The notes under the pieces: generated by a model | The model's input: the letters and a program-made list of their open reading frames with translations, nothing else | The model's database searches: none | What the model was told of the DNA's origin: nothing | Program-made: the position numbers and the translations under genes | Shown here: one piece after another, positions 53,401 to 61,442 of the stretch | How the letters are laid out: every line of letters starts with the position of its first letter | How positions within the stretch are numbered: position 1 is the stretch's first letter | Source of the DNA: Ruminococcus sp. CAG:563 | GTDB taxonomy: Bacteria > Bacillota > Clostridia > Oscillospirales > Acutalibacteraceae | Direction: 5' to 3' | DNA: 64,000 bases | Assembly (NCBI GenBank): GCA_000434915.1 | Contig: FR882080.1 | Coordinates: 9,014-73,013 of the forward strand

Positions 53401-53641
53401 TTCCCGTGCCGATGTAGTAGTCATATGACACCCACACGTCGTCGGTCAGGAAGCCGTCAAGTACCGAAATGATCCTTGGATTGGTCACCTTTGACTGAGG
53501 ATATGAACCGAATTCGATTATATCCCCTTTCTGATAACCGCCGTCCGCCGTGTCGGCAGCCATCGTGACAGGTGCAATGCTCAGGAGCATGCACACCGCC
53601 AAAATGACGGTAAAAATCCGTTTCATTGTTTGTTTTTTCAT
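50486..53641 (-). CDS. Large secreted protein: two tandem DUF6273-like domains plus three Listeria-Bacteroides (InlB-type) repeats
   Basis: 1051 residues. The signal peptide ends near residue 29. Two homologous halves follow (about 38-350 and 358-650): each has YFKYEPLTW, VLDP, a NSKD segment, SLR-WLNK-FYNTAF, EEK-IG-T-L-NN, DKIF, TDY-CQG and WWLRT. This pattern matches DUF6273, a domain of unknown job in gut anaerobe exoproteins. Three repeats then have the InlB/Flg_new form (YDLDGGAWAEGYTAP, SFDSNGGTAVAD, FDTRGGTPVADKTLHWDDK), each closed by an AxW. A Cys-containing module (ECTVCHAKRNE) and a Trp/Lys aromatic tail (WLISILVKIIKWFIDLIKDV) end it. Likely a surface or secreted adhesin. GGGAGG before ATG 53641 fixes the start. 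Confidence 0.87.
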   Translation of the reverse strand: MKKQTMKRIFTVILAVCMLLSIAPVTMAADTADGGYQKGDIIEFGSYPQSKVTNPRIISVLDGFLTDDVWVSYDYYIGTGTEYDGKMTASDYMKYADLKLNGEKYRAVRFSQYRPKVTSDVSSEATSAQDNNGYELNTTYFFKYEPLTWTVLDPEEGFVMSNIAIDAQAFENFSYYDPDSYDSALGQRVYNSKDCKYLANDWSKSSLREWLNKDFYNTAFTAEEKAQIGKTYLDNNNPFSSKYDCAGTFDKIFTISVFDAMNSDYGFDEDGSRSDLARVRPATDYAMCQGADVVSYTGGNIPYWWLRTTGFYGAFAFGVAPGGWIVSSGSGYYNVNRTDNAVVPAFKFNPKTPTLAKGSKIEFGSYPQSEVTDADEVAKLEADSENYLWVSYKYYSGTGNSTDGKMEPGDFMLYKDFYSGGEMFRAVTFSEYRPGTGGGLKGDVFSNQKDNDYHPNNVYYFKYEPLTWRVLDPDEGYIMCDNVIDSQSYQNFVIRKDDKLYNSKDFTNYVSDWETCSLRRWLNKTFYNTAFSREEKMLIGTTFLENNSPDGTWFGTDTGDKIFILSFDDVINSAYGFNSSNSEFDEARKLKGTDYSKCQGVYISQGYPHWWLRTPGDAETVYLVSSYGWAALGQGVYGTGVGVVPALKLNPKAVDVSVVYDLDGGAWAEGYTAPTSYKANETLALPTAENVVRAGYTFSGWEQTSLINKTVTYTAKWIANGYIVSFDSNGGTAVADKFLAWSDKVLDGVSAPTKAGYTFAGWRYADSAVSSDTKFSDLAADDKVSGITLVAEWMAKTYTIKFDTRGGTPVADKTLHWDDKVLDGVVPPTKEGGFEFIGWNIASPKLSVTTLNCTYGELVQDDSIDTVTLGAVWRDTEKPVIIGLENGKIYCGPQKFKVTDNDTSSTAIVIINGKNVEPDADGYYTAEPANGEFKIIAVDSFANMAMVKITVNAAHDYSDWKFDENEHWKECKYGDSVIEKGEHTFEWVTDKEATETEKGIAHEECTVCHAKRNENTEVQKLKTKWEKIRDWLISILVKIIKWFIDLIKDVC

Positions 53642-53832
53642 TTATTTGCCTCCCTTGTATAGGATTGTAATCCAATTATAATACATTCATCTGCGTTTGT
53701 AAATAAGTTTAGCACAATTTTTGTTTTTTTATTAAATAAATTTTCTTTTTGAGGGTAATACTGGCTATGGCAGTAATCCGAACGGCAGATATAATTTGTT
53801 CTATACCTGCCGTCCTACGCAATATTTTCGAT

Positions 53833-54030
53833 TTACTTAATTCTTTTTGTTTTCGGGTTCTTTTTCACTGAATCCGGAATATCGTCATGAAGTATATAAT
53901 CTTCATTCGGGTCATGCACAAGGTCTAAATCCAAGTTTAGAAGTTCATTATCCGTTTCGCACCGTTTACAGAGGTGTTCGCCCTCCTGAACAGGCAGCCC
54001 GCACCGTTTACAAAGGTCGTATTTTCTCAT
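53833..54030 (-). CDS. Small zinc-ribbon protein
   Basis: 65 residues with two CxxC pairs, LCKRCGLPVQ and LCKRCET, making a probable zinc ribbon, then an acidic middle (DLVHDPNEDYI) and a basic end. AAAAGGAGGAATAGAGT precedes the ATG, so it is likely real. Function unknown; small ribbons often bind RNA or proteins. It sits alone, 47 bp after the CoA-disulfide reductase gene on the same strand. Confidence 0.72.
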   Translation of the reverse strand: MRKYDLCKRCGLPVQEGEHLCKRCETDNELLNLDLDLVHDPNEDYILHDDIPDSVKKNPKTKRIK

Positions 54031-54076
54031 ACTCTATTCCTCCTTTTAAGCAATGCCGCATAAATCTGTATACGTT

Positions 54077-55771
54077 TTAAATATATACTCCGCAGTCAAG
54101 CTGACCCTCCTTGTCAAATCTATCCTTTCTGAAGCATTCGTAGAACCTGTATCCGCCGGCAAAGCTGTAGCAGTCAAATCCCTCCTGAGCCAGTATTCGG
54201 GAAGCTATATAGCTGCGAAGTCCGGACTGACAGACAATATATACCGGCTTTTCTTTATCAAGCTCGTTTATTCTGTCTCTGAGCTCGTCTATCGGAATCA
54301 GCCTGTCAAAGCCGTCAATCTTTCCTGATGAATGTTCCTCCTCGGTCCTGACATCTATCCTCTGGATATCTTCTCTGTCCTTAAGCTTTGCAATGTCCTC
54401 ACAGTAAAACAGCTTAACCTTTCCCGTCAAAACGTTTTCGGAAATATATCCGACCATGTTTATCGGGTCCTTCGCCGAAGAAAACGGCGGCGCATATGCA
54501 AGATCGATATCCTTGAGAGTAACGATGTCACCGCCGGACTGCATAACAGCCGCAAGAACATCTATTCGCTTATCAACCCCGTCATATCCGATGACCTGTG
54601 CCCCGATTATCTTCCATGTGTTTATGTTAAACAGCACTTTCATAGTCATAAGATGTGCTCCGGGATAATATGCCGCATGGGACGGAGGCGAAAGAATTAC
54701 CTTTTCATAAGGAATATCAAGATCTTTTGCCCATTTTTCATTCAATCCCGTAGACGCCGCGGTCAGGTCGTATATTTTGATTATTGATGTTCCCGATGCG
54801 CCTTTGTACCTGCTGTCATATCCTGCAATGTTATCCGCCGCTATACGTCCCTGCTTGTTCGCCGGACCCGCAAGAGGAACAGAGGTTCTTTTTCCCGTGA
54901 CAAAGCTTTTTATTTCAACAGCGTCTCCGACTGCGTATATATCCGGATCCGAGGTCTGCATATGTCTGTTGACCTTAATCGCTCCCCTGCCGCCAAGCTC
55001 AAGACCGGCAGCCTTTGCAAGTCCGCTTTCGGGAGTTATTCCTATCGCCATCAATACCATATCCGTTTCAATAACGTCACCGTTATCAAGATTGACAATG
55101 ATGCCTTCCTCAACACTTTCAAAACCGGAAACCGTTCTGTTCAGGCGAAGATCAAAGCCGTTCTCCTTTAAATGAGAATGAACAAAGCCCGCCATGTCAC
55201 GGTCAAACTGCGGCAACACCTGATCCGCAGCGTCAACAAGCGTTATATGAATGCCGAGGCTCCAAAGATTCTCCGCTGCTTCAAGTCCGATAAAGCCTCC
55301 GCCGATCACCACCGCCGACATGATATCGTTATAGTCCACCCCGTTTTTTATATGGAGCGCGTCCTCTATGGTTCTCAAGGTGTATATTCTCGAATCGTTT
55401 ATTCCGGGGATATCCGGAATTATCGGGACGGCTCCCGGAGCCAGTATCAGCTTATCATAGCTCTCCCGGTACTCCTCGTCCGTCTCAAGCTTTTTTATTG
55501 CAACTTCTTTTTGCTCTCTGTCTATCGAAACGGCTTCATGCAGAGTACGCACTTCTATTCTGTAGCGTGACCATAATGTTTCGGGGGTCTGCAAGGTCAG
55601 CTCGTGCTCGTCCTTTATCAATCCTCCTATATAGTACGGAAGTCCGCAATTCGCATACGAGACAAAGCCGGATCTTTCCAGAATGATAATCTCCGCTTTC
55701 TCGTCAAGCCTTCTGATTCTTGCCGCCGCAGTTGCTCCGCCGGCTACTCCTCCGATAATTACTACTTTCAT
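54077..55771 (-). CDS. cdr: CoA-disulfide reductase with C-terminal rhodanese domain
   Basis: 564 residues from ATG 55771 (AAGGAGG upstream; a longer frame overlaps the leader terminator). FAD site VVIIGGVAGGATAAARIRRL, redox Cys42 in YANCGLPYY, NAD region VVIGGGFIGLEAAENLW, and the late FAD motif DIYAVGDAVEI. The C-terminal rhodanese has its Cys in YIVCQSGLRSY (about residue 515). Such fusions reduce CoA disulfide, per/polysulfides or CoA-persulfide. It is a single gene behind a leader ORF and terminator (55818-55949), so expression is probably conditional and tied to sulfur state. Confidence 0.92.
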   Translation of the reverse strand: MKVVIIGGVAGGATAAARIRRLDEKAEIIILERSGFVSYANCGLPYYIGGLIKDEHELTLQTPETLWSRYRIEVRTLHEAVSIDREQKEVAIKKLETDEEYRESYDKLILAPGAVPIIPDIPGINDSRIYTLRTIEDALHIKNGVDYNDIMSAVVIGGGFIGLEAAENLWSLGIHITLVDAADQVLPQFDRDMAGFVHSHLKENGFDLRLNRTVSGFESVEEGIIVNLDNGDVIETDMVLMAIGITPESGLAKAAGLELGGRGAIKVNRHMQTSDPDIYAVGDAVEIKSFVTGKRTSVPLAGPANKQGRIAADNIAGYDSRYKGASGTSIIKIYDLTAASTGLNEKWAKDLDIPYEKVILSPPSHAAYYPGAHLMTMKVLFNINTWKIIGAQVIGYDGVDKRIDVLAAVMQSGGDIVTLKDIDLAYAPPFSSAKDPINMVGYISENVLTGKVKLFYCEDIAKLKDREDIQRIDVRTEEEHSSGKIDGFDRLIPIDELRDRINELDKEKPVYIVCQSGLRSYIASRILAQEGFDCYSFAGGYRFYECFRKDRFDKEGQLDCGVYI

Positions 55772-55814
55772 ATGTGTGTCCTCCTTTACGCTTTCGGTAA
55801 AAAATATTAAGCAA

Positions 55815-55860
55815 AAACGCACAAGTCAATCCCGAAAGGACTTAACTTGTGCGTTATTTT
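55815..55860 (-). terminator. Terminator in the 5' UTR of the CoA-disulfide reductase
   Basis: On the minus strand AACGCACAAGT pairs with ACTTGTGCGTT (arms at 55855-55845 and 55826-55816), with more partial pairing inside, then TTTTTGC. The stop codon of the leader ORF touches the first arm. Because the coding start is 44 bp downstream, this is likely an attenuator. Confidence 0.82.
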
Positions 55861-55949
55861 GGCAGAAAGCCGCATGACCAATGATGCCCGATCCCGCTTC
55901 GGTATCGGCAGCTCTTTGAAAACATTCGATTTATGCGTTGTTTTAACAT
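55854..55949 (-). CDS. 31-codon leader ORF with two Cys codons upstream of CoA-disulfide reductase
   Basis: ATG at 55949 with GAGGTGG four bases before it; TAA at 55856-55854. The peptide has Cys at 14 and 26, and a His-His-Trp run at 22-24; the second half reads RYRSGIGHHWSCGF. The RNA over codons 12-30 can also fold: AGAGCT with GGCTTT closing, CCGAT with ATCGG inside, and GCAT with ATGC. The stop codon runs into the terminator at once. The layout is that of a translated leader controlling attenuation. Not in ordinary gene calls because of size; real but function is inferred. Confidence 0.65.
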   Translation of the reverse strand: MLKQRINRMFSKSCRYRSGIGHHWSCGFLPK

Positions 55950-55990
55950 AATTCCACCTCTGCTGAAATAATTACATATATTGTAGATTT

Positions 55991-56020
55991 AATATACCAT
56001 TTTTATTATCATAATGTCAA
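55991..56020 (-). promoter_or_regulatory. Promoter of the leader-ORF/CoA-disulfide reductase transcript
   Basis: On the minus strand TTGACA (56020-56015) and TATATT (55996-55991), 18 bp apart. It lies past the terminator of the P-loop gene, so this is a separate unit. Confidence 0.82.
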
Positions 56021-56051
56021 TACTTTTGGAAAAAATGTTGATTTAATTCAA

Positions 56052-56087
56052 TAAAAAAACGATCTGCATATAAAAATGCAGACCGTT
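56052..56087 (-). terminator. Terminator after the P-loop gene
   Basis: On the minus strand AACGGTCTGCAT pairs with ATGCAGATCGTT around a short A/T loop, followed by a run of T. Confidence 0.85.
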
Positions 56088-56111
56088 AATTATTCATATG
56101 CCGGAAAAGCG

Positions 56112-56534
56112 TCAGATCTTCTTACAGAAAGTGAAAATCTCCTCGGGAAGCTCTGCCTCGTCGGCAGAGATTGTGAATATGAAGCTCTTCTCCTCTACGT
56201 GGTTCTTACTGAGCTCATCAACCTTCTTAAGGAACTCGCAAAGCTCGCCGTAGTCACGGGTACCGATTCTAAGCGTTGCATCAACAAGAACGTCCGTGAT
56301 GTCATGGTCACCTGCGCAAATGCCGCAAAGGAAGCCGAAGAATGCGTCATAGCCGCTTACTTTGTAGTGGTCGGTATCAATAAGACGTGCACGATAATTT
56401 ACATCATATGTGAGCTTGGGCTGCTTCTCAACGCAAACAACGTTGCCGTTTGAATTCTCAATAGCCTCGTTGACCTTCTCGATCAAAAGCTTTGTTTTTC
56501 CTGAACCTTTTTTACCTAAAATAAGAGATACCAT
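56112..56534 (-). CDS. Small P-loop NTPase-like protein of unknown function
   Basis: 140 residues. Starts MVSLILGKKGSGKTKLLIEK with a Walker A loop (GKKGSGKT) and has a possible Walker B, ITDVLVDATL. It is much shorter than helicases or ABC proteins, closest in size to a kinase-like or ATPase fragment found singly in Clostridia. No partner is next to it; pgi lies upstream on the same strand 77 bp away. I do not know its role. It has its own terminator and an AGGGAGGATA ribosome site. Confidence 0.75.
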   Translation of the reverse strand: MVSLILGKKGSGKTKLLIEKVNEAIENSNGNVVCVEKQPKLTYDVNYRARLIDTDHYKVSGYDAFFGFLCGICAGDHDITDVLVDATLRIGTRDYGELCEFLKKVDELSKNHVEEKSFIFTISADEAELPEEIFTFCKKI

Positions 56535-56611
56535 AATAATATCCTCCCTGTTTTTTTATTCTAACATTCGTGTCACGCACGAAAATTATACGAAATTTGT
56601 GTGGCATTGCC

Positions 56612-57949
56612 TTAGCCTAATCTTGCCTCAAGCTCGGCCTTGCGATCCTCATATCCCGGCTTGCCGAGAAGAGCAAACATATTCTTCTTGTAGCTCTCAA
56701 CGCCCGGCTGGTCAAACGGATTGATTCCGAGAATATAGCCGCTGACAGCGCATGCTTTCTCAAGGAAATAGATGAGATAGCCGAGATTGAATTCGTCCAT
56801 CGCTTCAACCTCAAGCACGATGTTCGGAACGTCGCCGTCCGTGTGAGCGAGCAATGTGCCCTCAAAGGCCTTCTGATTAACAAACGAGACAGTCTTTCCT
56901 GCGAGGAAATTAAGTCCGTCGGCACTGCCCTCTTCGTTCTTTATTTCAACCTCCGACTTTGACTTTGCAAAGTGGACAACGGTTTCAAAAAGATGTCTTT
57001 CACCCTCCTGGATATACTGACCCATTGAATGAAGGTCGGTCGAGAAAATCGCCGAAGCCGGGAACAGACCCTTGTTCTCCTTGCCCTCGCTCTCGCCGTA
57101 AAGCTGCTTGAACCATTCATTCATCATCGTGTATGCCGGCTCATAGCTGACCATCATTTCAATCTTTTTGCCGCTTCTGTAAAGGAGATTTCTCGTTGCT
57201 GCGTACTTGTAGCAGTCATTCTTTTCAATATCCTTGTCGCAAAGCTCATTCATTGCAGCGGCAGCGCCCTGCATGATAGCGTCAATGTCGATTCCCGCAA
57301 CGGCAATCGGAAGAAGTCCGACAGCAGTAAGAACCGAGTAACGTCCGCCGACATCATCGGGAACAACGAAGGTCTCATAGCCCTCTGCATCCGCAAGAGC
57401 CTTGAGCGTTCCTCTCGCCTTGTCCGTAGTAGCATAGATACGCTTTGCCGCTTCATCTGCACCGTACTTGCTCTCGAGCATCTCTCTGAAAATTCTGAAA
57501 GCGACCGCCGGCTCGGTGGTTGTGCCCGACTTTGAAATAACGTTGACAGAAAAGTCTCTGTCGCCGATTATCTCAACAAGCTCGTTAATCGAAGCCGAAC
57601 TGATCGTATTACCTGCGAAATAGATTTCCGGTGCACCGTGTCTAAGCAGATTATAGTTCTGCGACTTGATGAATTCAATCGCCGCTCTCGCTCCGAGGTA
57701 CGAACCGCCTATTCCGATTACTACAAGAACCTCAGAATCCTTTCTGATTTTTTCAGCCGATGCTTTGATTCTTGCAAATTCTTCCTTATCATAGTTTTCC
57801 GGAAGGCTGAGCCATCCGAGGAAGTCATTTCCTTTGCCCGTTCCGTTGTGAAGCTCGTCGTGTGCGGCTTCAACCTCCGACCTGATGTCGGCATATGCGT
57901 TTTCCTTGAGGAACGGAGTTACATATTTTGTGTTTAACTTTACAGACAT
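56612..57949 (-). CDS. pgi: Glucose-6-phosphate isomerase
   Basis: Glycolytic isomerase in the cytosol. 445 residues, the usual size of the short Bacillota form. Seen: VVIGIGGSYLGARAAIEF, NVISKSGTTTEPAVAFR (phosphate-binding), VVPDDVGGRYSVLTAVGLLP, and the later QYIQEGERHLFETVV segment. All conserved blocks are present. It seems a single-gene unit. Confidence 0.96.
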   Translation of the reverse strand: MSVKLNTKYVTPFLKENAYADIRSEVEAAHDELHNGTGKGNDFLGWLSLPENYDKEEFARIKASAEKIRKDSEVLVVIGIGGSYLGARAAIEFIKSQNYNLLRHGAPEIYFAGNTISSASINELVEIIGDRDFSVNVISKSGTTTEPAVAFRIFREMLESKYGADEAAKRIYATTDKARGTLKALADAEGYETFVVPDDVGGRYSVLTAVGLLPIAVAGIDIDAIMQGAAAAMNELCDKDIEKNDCYKYAATRNLLYRSGKKIEMMVSYEPAYTMMNEWFKQLYGESEGKENKGLFPASAIFSTDLHSMGQYIQEGERHLFETVVHFAKSKSEVEIKNEEGSADGLNFLAGKTVSFVNQKAFEGTLLAHTDGDVPNIVLEVEAMDEFNLGYLIYFLEKACAVSGYILGINPFDQPGVESYKKNMFALLGKPGYEDRKAELEARLG

Positions 57950-58065
57950 TATCTGTATGCCTCCGATTTTGTTTTCTTATTAGTTGGTTATATTTTACCC
58001 TATTTAACTTGTTTTTTCAAGTGGTATTTAGCATTTTTTACGCAGTTTGCATAAAAAATACACAC

Positions 58066-59244
58066 TCAGTTCACACTAATGGGCTGCTGCGGCTTGCAAA
58101 TCGAGCATATCATGCGGATAAACACCGTCTTAAAGCTGAGCTTTTCGACGTAATGCGGCGCAGTCAGCTTATATTCGCCGAGCCTTTTGCCGTCCAGCTT
58201 GACCGTCACGGTGCCCAAGGTTTGATTTGATTCAACAGGTGCTTCAACCGCGGCGGCAAGGTCAATTTCCTGAGTAATATTTTTCTGCTTACCCTTAGGA
58301 ATAAGGAACTGCGAACCGCCCGAGATTTGCGGCGTGAGTGTTTTCTCCTCTCCCTTGATGATATTCACGTTTGTAATCAGCGATTTGTCGATCTCCGGCG
58401 TTACGGTTTCATAGTTTGCAAAACCCCAGTTTAGCATTGCCTTTGCACCCTCGAAGCGGTCCTTGCTGTTGTCCGCACCCATCACGACGGCTATGAGGCT
58501 TGTTCCGTTTCTCGTTGCCGTTGCAGAAATACAGCAGCCGGCCTTTGATGTCGTACCTGTTTTCAGACCCGTTGCACCCTCATAAAATCGAATCAGCTTG
58601 TTTGTGTTGACAAGCTCGGTTTTGCCGTCACGAAGCGAATCCATCCATATTTTTGTGTACTGCTGAATAAACCGGTGCTTCATCAGCTCCCTTGACATCA
58701 GTGCGATATCATACGCCGTTGTCAAATGCGTGGTTGACGTGTCGTCAAGCCCCGTGCAGTTGTCAAAATGAGTGTCTTTCATGCCCAGCTCATGTGCACG
58801 GTCATTCATCATCGTAACAAACGCTTCGTCACTGCCTGCTATATATTCGCCGAGAGCGGTACATGCGTCGTTTGCGCTGTAAACGGCAGTTGCCTTGAGA
58901 AGCTCATCAACGGTCATTGTTTCGCCCTCTTTAAGCCAAATCTGCGAGCCACCCTTTTTTGACGCATTGGTGCTCGCCGTCACCTCGTCAGTCAGCCTTA
59001 TCGTGTTGGAATCTATCGCTTCGGCCACCAACAGCATAGACATGATTTTCGTCACCGACGCAGGATAGAGCTTTTCGTTTTCGTTCATTCGCATGAGTAC
59101 CGTTCCGGTTGTTTGATCCATCAGAACAGCCGATTTCGCCTTGATATCAACCGGCATCATTGAATCATTCTCCGCCGAAGCGAAAACGCCGAACAATCCG
59201 AACGTCATAATAACGCTTAATAAAATTACAGTTGCTTTTTTCAT
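58066..59244 (-). CDS. dacF: D-alanyl-D-alanine carboxypeptidase (peptidase S11)
   Basis: 392 residues from ATG 59244 (GGGAGG upstream). Signal peptide to about residue 24, then S11 motifs: SVTK (63-66) with nucleophile Ser63, SAN (123-125), and KTG (227-229). A C-terminal beta domain follows. It trims D-Ala from peptidoglycan stems outside the cell. The end (FIRMICSICKPQQPISVN) is short and lacks an obvious amphipathic anchor, unlike DacA, so it may be less tightly membrane-bound. The symbol is by similarity. Confidence 0.92.
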   Translation of the reverse strand: MKKATVILLSVIMTFGLFGVFASAENDSMMPVDIKAKSAVLMDQTTGTVLMRMNENEKLYPASVTKIMSMLLVAEAIDSNTIRLTDEVTASTNASKKGGSQIWLKEGETMTVDELLKATAVYSANDACTALGEYIAGSDEAFVTMMNDRAHELGMKDTHFDNCTGLDDTSTTHLTTAYDIALMSRELMKHRFIQQYTKIWMDSLRDGKTELVNTNKLIRFYEGATGLKTGTTSKAGCCISATATRNGTSLIAVVMGADNSKDRFEGAKAMLNWGFANYETVTPEIDKSLITNVNIIKGEEKTLTPQISGGSQFLIPKGKQKNITQEIDLAAAVEAPVESNQTLGTVTVKLDGKRLGEYKLTAPHYVEKLSFKTVFIRMICSICKPQQPISVN

Positions 59245-59367
59245 AATAAGCCTCCCTTTCACTGTCGCACACAATAAATATATGCCCCGTTAACGGCAAA
59301 TAAAACTTGCACTATATGCTGTTTTGCTTTATAATAATCTTTTAGATTACCAAACGGAGCTGATAAT

Positions 59368-60648
59368 ATGAAAATTGCATTCTACACACTGGGCTGTAAG
59401 GTCAACCAATATGAATCCCAGGCAATGTCCGAAAAAGCGGCAGCAAACGGCTTTGAAATAGTCACGACCGACGAAGAAGCGGACATTTATGTTGTCAACT
59501 CCTGCACCGTTACCGCCGAGAGCGACCGTAAAACACGTCAGGCTGTCAGGAAGTTTAAGCGTAATCACCCCGAAAGCATAGTCGTGCTCACGGGCTGTAT
59601 GCCGCAGGCATTTCCGCAGGATGCCGAACGCCTTGAACAGGCGGATATCGTGCTCGGCAACAAGAATAATTCAAGACTTTTCGATTTGATTCACAGCTAT
59701 TTCAGCTGCGGCCAACGCATAATCGACATCGAGGAACACAAGACCGGCGACAAATTCTCGGGCGGCGATATTTCCGGATTTGACCGCAGGACAAGAGCCG
59801 TTGTAAAAATTGAAGACGGCTGTAACCGTTTCTGCTCCTATTGTATTATTCCCTATTCGAGAGGCCGTGTGCGTTCCAAACCGATCGACGAGCTTAAATG
59901 CGAGCTTCAAAGACTCAGCGATGCCGGCTTTGCCGAGGTTGTTCTGGTCGGAATTAACCTCTCGGCCTACGGCACGGATATAGGACTGAGCATCTGTGAT
60001 GCCGTTGAGCTTGCCGACAGGCTGAATTTCAGCCGTGTACGTCTCGGCTCGCTTGAACCCGACCACATCACCGATGAAGTGATTGAAAGACTCGCAAAGC
60101 TTCCGAGCTTCTGTCCTCAGTTTCATATCTCGCTTCAAAGCGGCTGCGACAACACACTCAAAGCGATGAACCGTCACTACAGTGCGGAGGATTATTTTAA
60201 GCTTTGCAAAAAACTGCGAGCAAGCTTCCCCGATGCGACGATTACGACCGATATAATGGTCGGTTTCCCGACAGAGAGTGAGGAGGATTTTGCCGAAAAT
60301 GTCCGCTTCGCACAGAAGGTCGGATTTGAAAAGGTTCATGTGTTCCCCTACTCTCCCCGTGAGGGTACAAAAGCTGCCAAAATGCCGCAGATTGAAAAGG
60401 CGATTAAAGAAAAGCGCAGTCATATCATGATAGAAAAGACCGAGGAAATAAGACAGGAATTTCTCAAATCACAGATAGGCAAAACCGTTGAGGTTCTCTT
60501 TGAAACGAGACATTCCGACGGATATATCGAGGGCTATACAAAGAATTACACTCCGGTCAAGGTCAAAGGCGATCTGCCCTGCAGCGAGATATCAAAAATA
60601 AAAATAACCGCCGTTGACGGCGATTTCTGTGTAGGACAAAAGATATGA
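59368..60648 (+). CDS. mtaB: tRNA (N6-threonylcarbamoyladenosine-C2)-methylthiotransferase MtaB
   Basis: Radical SAM enzyme that makes ms2t6A at tRNA position 37. 426 residues: N-terminal UPF0004 domain with Cys at TLGCKVNQYE, NSCTVT and TGCMPQ, radical SAM triad in GCNRFCSYCIIPYSRGRVRS, and a C-terminal TRAM domain. TLGCKVNQYES marks the MtaB branch over MiaB or RimO. A promoter-like TTGCAC/TATAAT pair lies at about 59308-59336. It overlaps the next gene by 4 bp. Confidence 0.94.
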   Translation: MKIAFYTLGCKVNQYESQAMSEKAAANGFEIVTTDEEADIYVVNSCTVTAESDRKTRQAVRKFKRNHPESIVVLTGCMPQAFPQDAERLEQADIVLGNKNNSRLFDLIHSYFSCGQRIIDIEEHKTGDKFSGGDISGFDRRTRAVVKIEDGCNRFCSYCIIPYSRGRVRSKPIDELKCELQRLSDAGFAEVVLVGINLSAYGTDIGLSICDAVELADRLNFSRVRLGSLEPDHITDEVIERLAKLPSFCPQFHISLQSGCDNTLKAMNRHYSAEDYFKLCKKLRASFPDATITTDIMVGFPTESEEDFAENVRFAQKVGFEKVHVFPYSPREGTKAAKMPQIEKAIKEKRSHIMIEKTEEIRQEFLKSQIGKTVEVLFETRHSDGYIEGYTKNYTPVKVKGDLPCSEISKIKITAVDGDFCVGQKI

Positions 60649-61409
60649 ACGAGCATAAATTTGATAAAAAAGGTGAAATTTATTCCAAGGCACGTCCGAG
60701 CTATCCCGATAAACTCTTTATATATCTTAAAGACCAAAATTTGATTTCGGATAGCACCGTGGCCGCCGATATAGGCTCCGGCACGGGAATATTTACCGAA
60801 AAGCTTTGCCCATATGTAAGCAGAGTTTTTGCGGTTGAGCCGAATGACGGTATGCGTTCGGTCGCCGAGGATAAATATACCGCATATGAGAACATTATCT
60901 CTGTAAACGGAAGTGCCGAGGATACAAAGCTGAGTGATAAAAGCGTTGATTTCATCACCGTTGCGCAGGCCTTCCACTGGTTTGACAGACAATCGTTTAA
61001 AACCGAGTGCCGCCGAATTTTAAGGGATGACGGGAACATTCTGCTTGTGTGGAACGACCGTGACACCGAAAGTGAGCTTATCAGGGAAAATTACGATATT
61101 AACCGCCGCTTTTGCCCGAACTTCAAAGGCTCATCAAACGGATTTGATTTCAGCAGAGATACATTCATAGACTTCTTTGATGACGATTTTGACACGGTTC
61201 AATTCAGAAATGACCTGATATATGATGAAAATACCTTTGTTTTAAGATGTCTTTCCTCGTCCTATGCTCCGAAACAGGGCGAAGAAAATTATGACGAATA
61301 TGTCGCCGAACTGCAGGAGCTTTTCAAAAAGCACAGCCTAAACGGCACAGTCTCCTACCCATATATTACACGATGCTATATCGGAAGATTAAGCAAACGC
61401 TCCGTTTGA
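60645..61409 (+). CDS. Class I SAM-dependent methyltransferase
   Basis: 254 residues. Motif I DIGSGTGIFTEKL, acidic end of beta2 in VFAVEPNDGM, and a VDFITVAQAFHWF post-motif typical of the ubiE/trans-aconitate type group. It starts inside the mtaB stop (ATGA overlap). The methyl acceptor is unknown. A terminator follows. Confidence 0.88.
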   Translation: MNEHKFDKKGEIYSKARPSYPDKLFIYLKDQNLISDSTVAADIGSGTGIFTEKLCPYVSRVFAVEPNDGMRSVAEDKYTAYENIISVNGSAEDTKLSDKSVDFITVAQAFHWFDRQSFKTECRRILRDDGNILLVWNDRDTESELIRENYDINRRFCPNFKGSSNGFDFSRDTFIDFFDDDFDTVQFRNDLIYDENTFVLRCLSSSYAPKQGEENYDEYVAELQELFKKHSLNGTVSYPYITRCYIGRLSKRSV

Positions 61410-61429
61410 ACTTCAAGCGGAGCGTTTTT
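61395..61429 (+). terminator. Terminator after the methyltransferase
   Basis: AAACGCTCCG (61395-61404) with CGGAGCGTTT (61418-61427), then T. It lies between convergent genes and may serve both. Confidence 0.85.
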
Positions 61430-61442
61430 CTGCATTCGGTAA

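Noticed and set aside
53760..53832. ACGGCAG/CTGCCGT hairpin after the small zinc-ribbon gene as a terminator
   Set aside because: On the gene's strand there is no T-run after it, so termination is not supported; it may be another dispersed palindrome.
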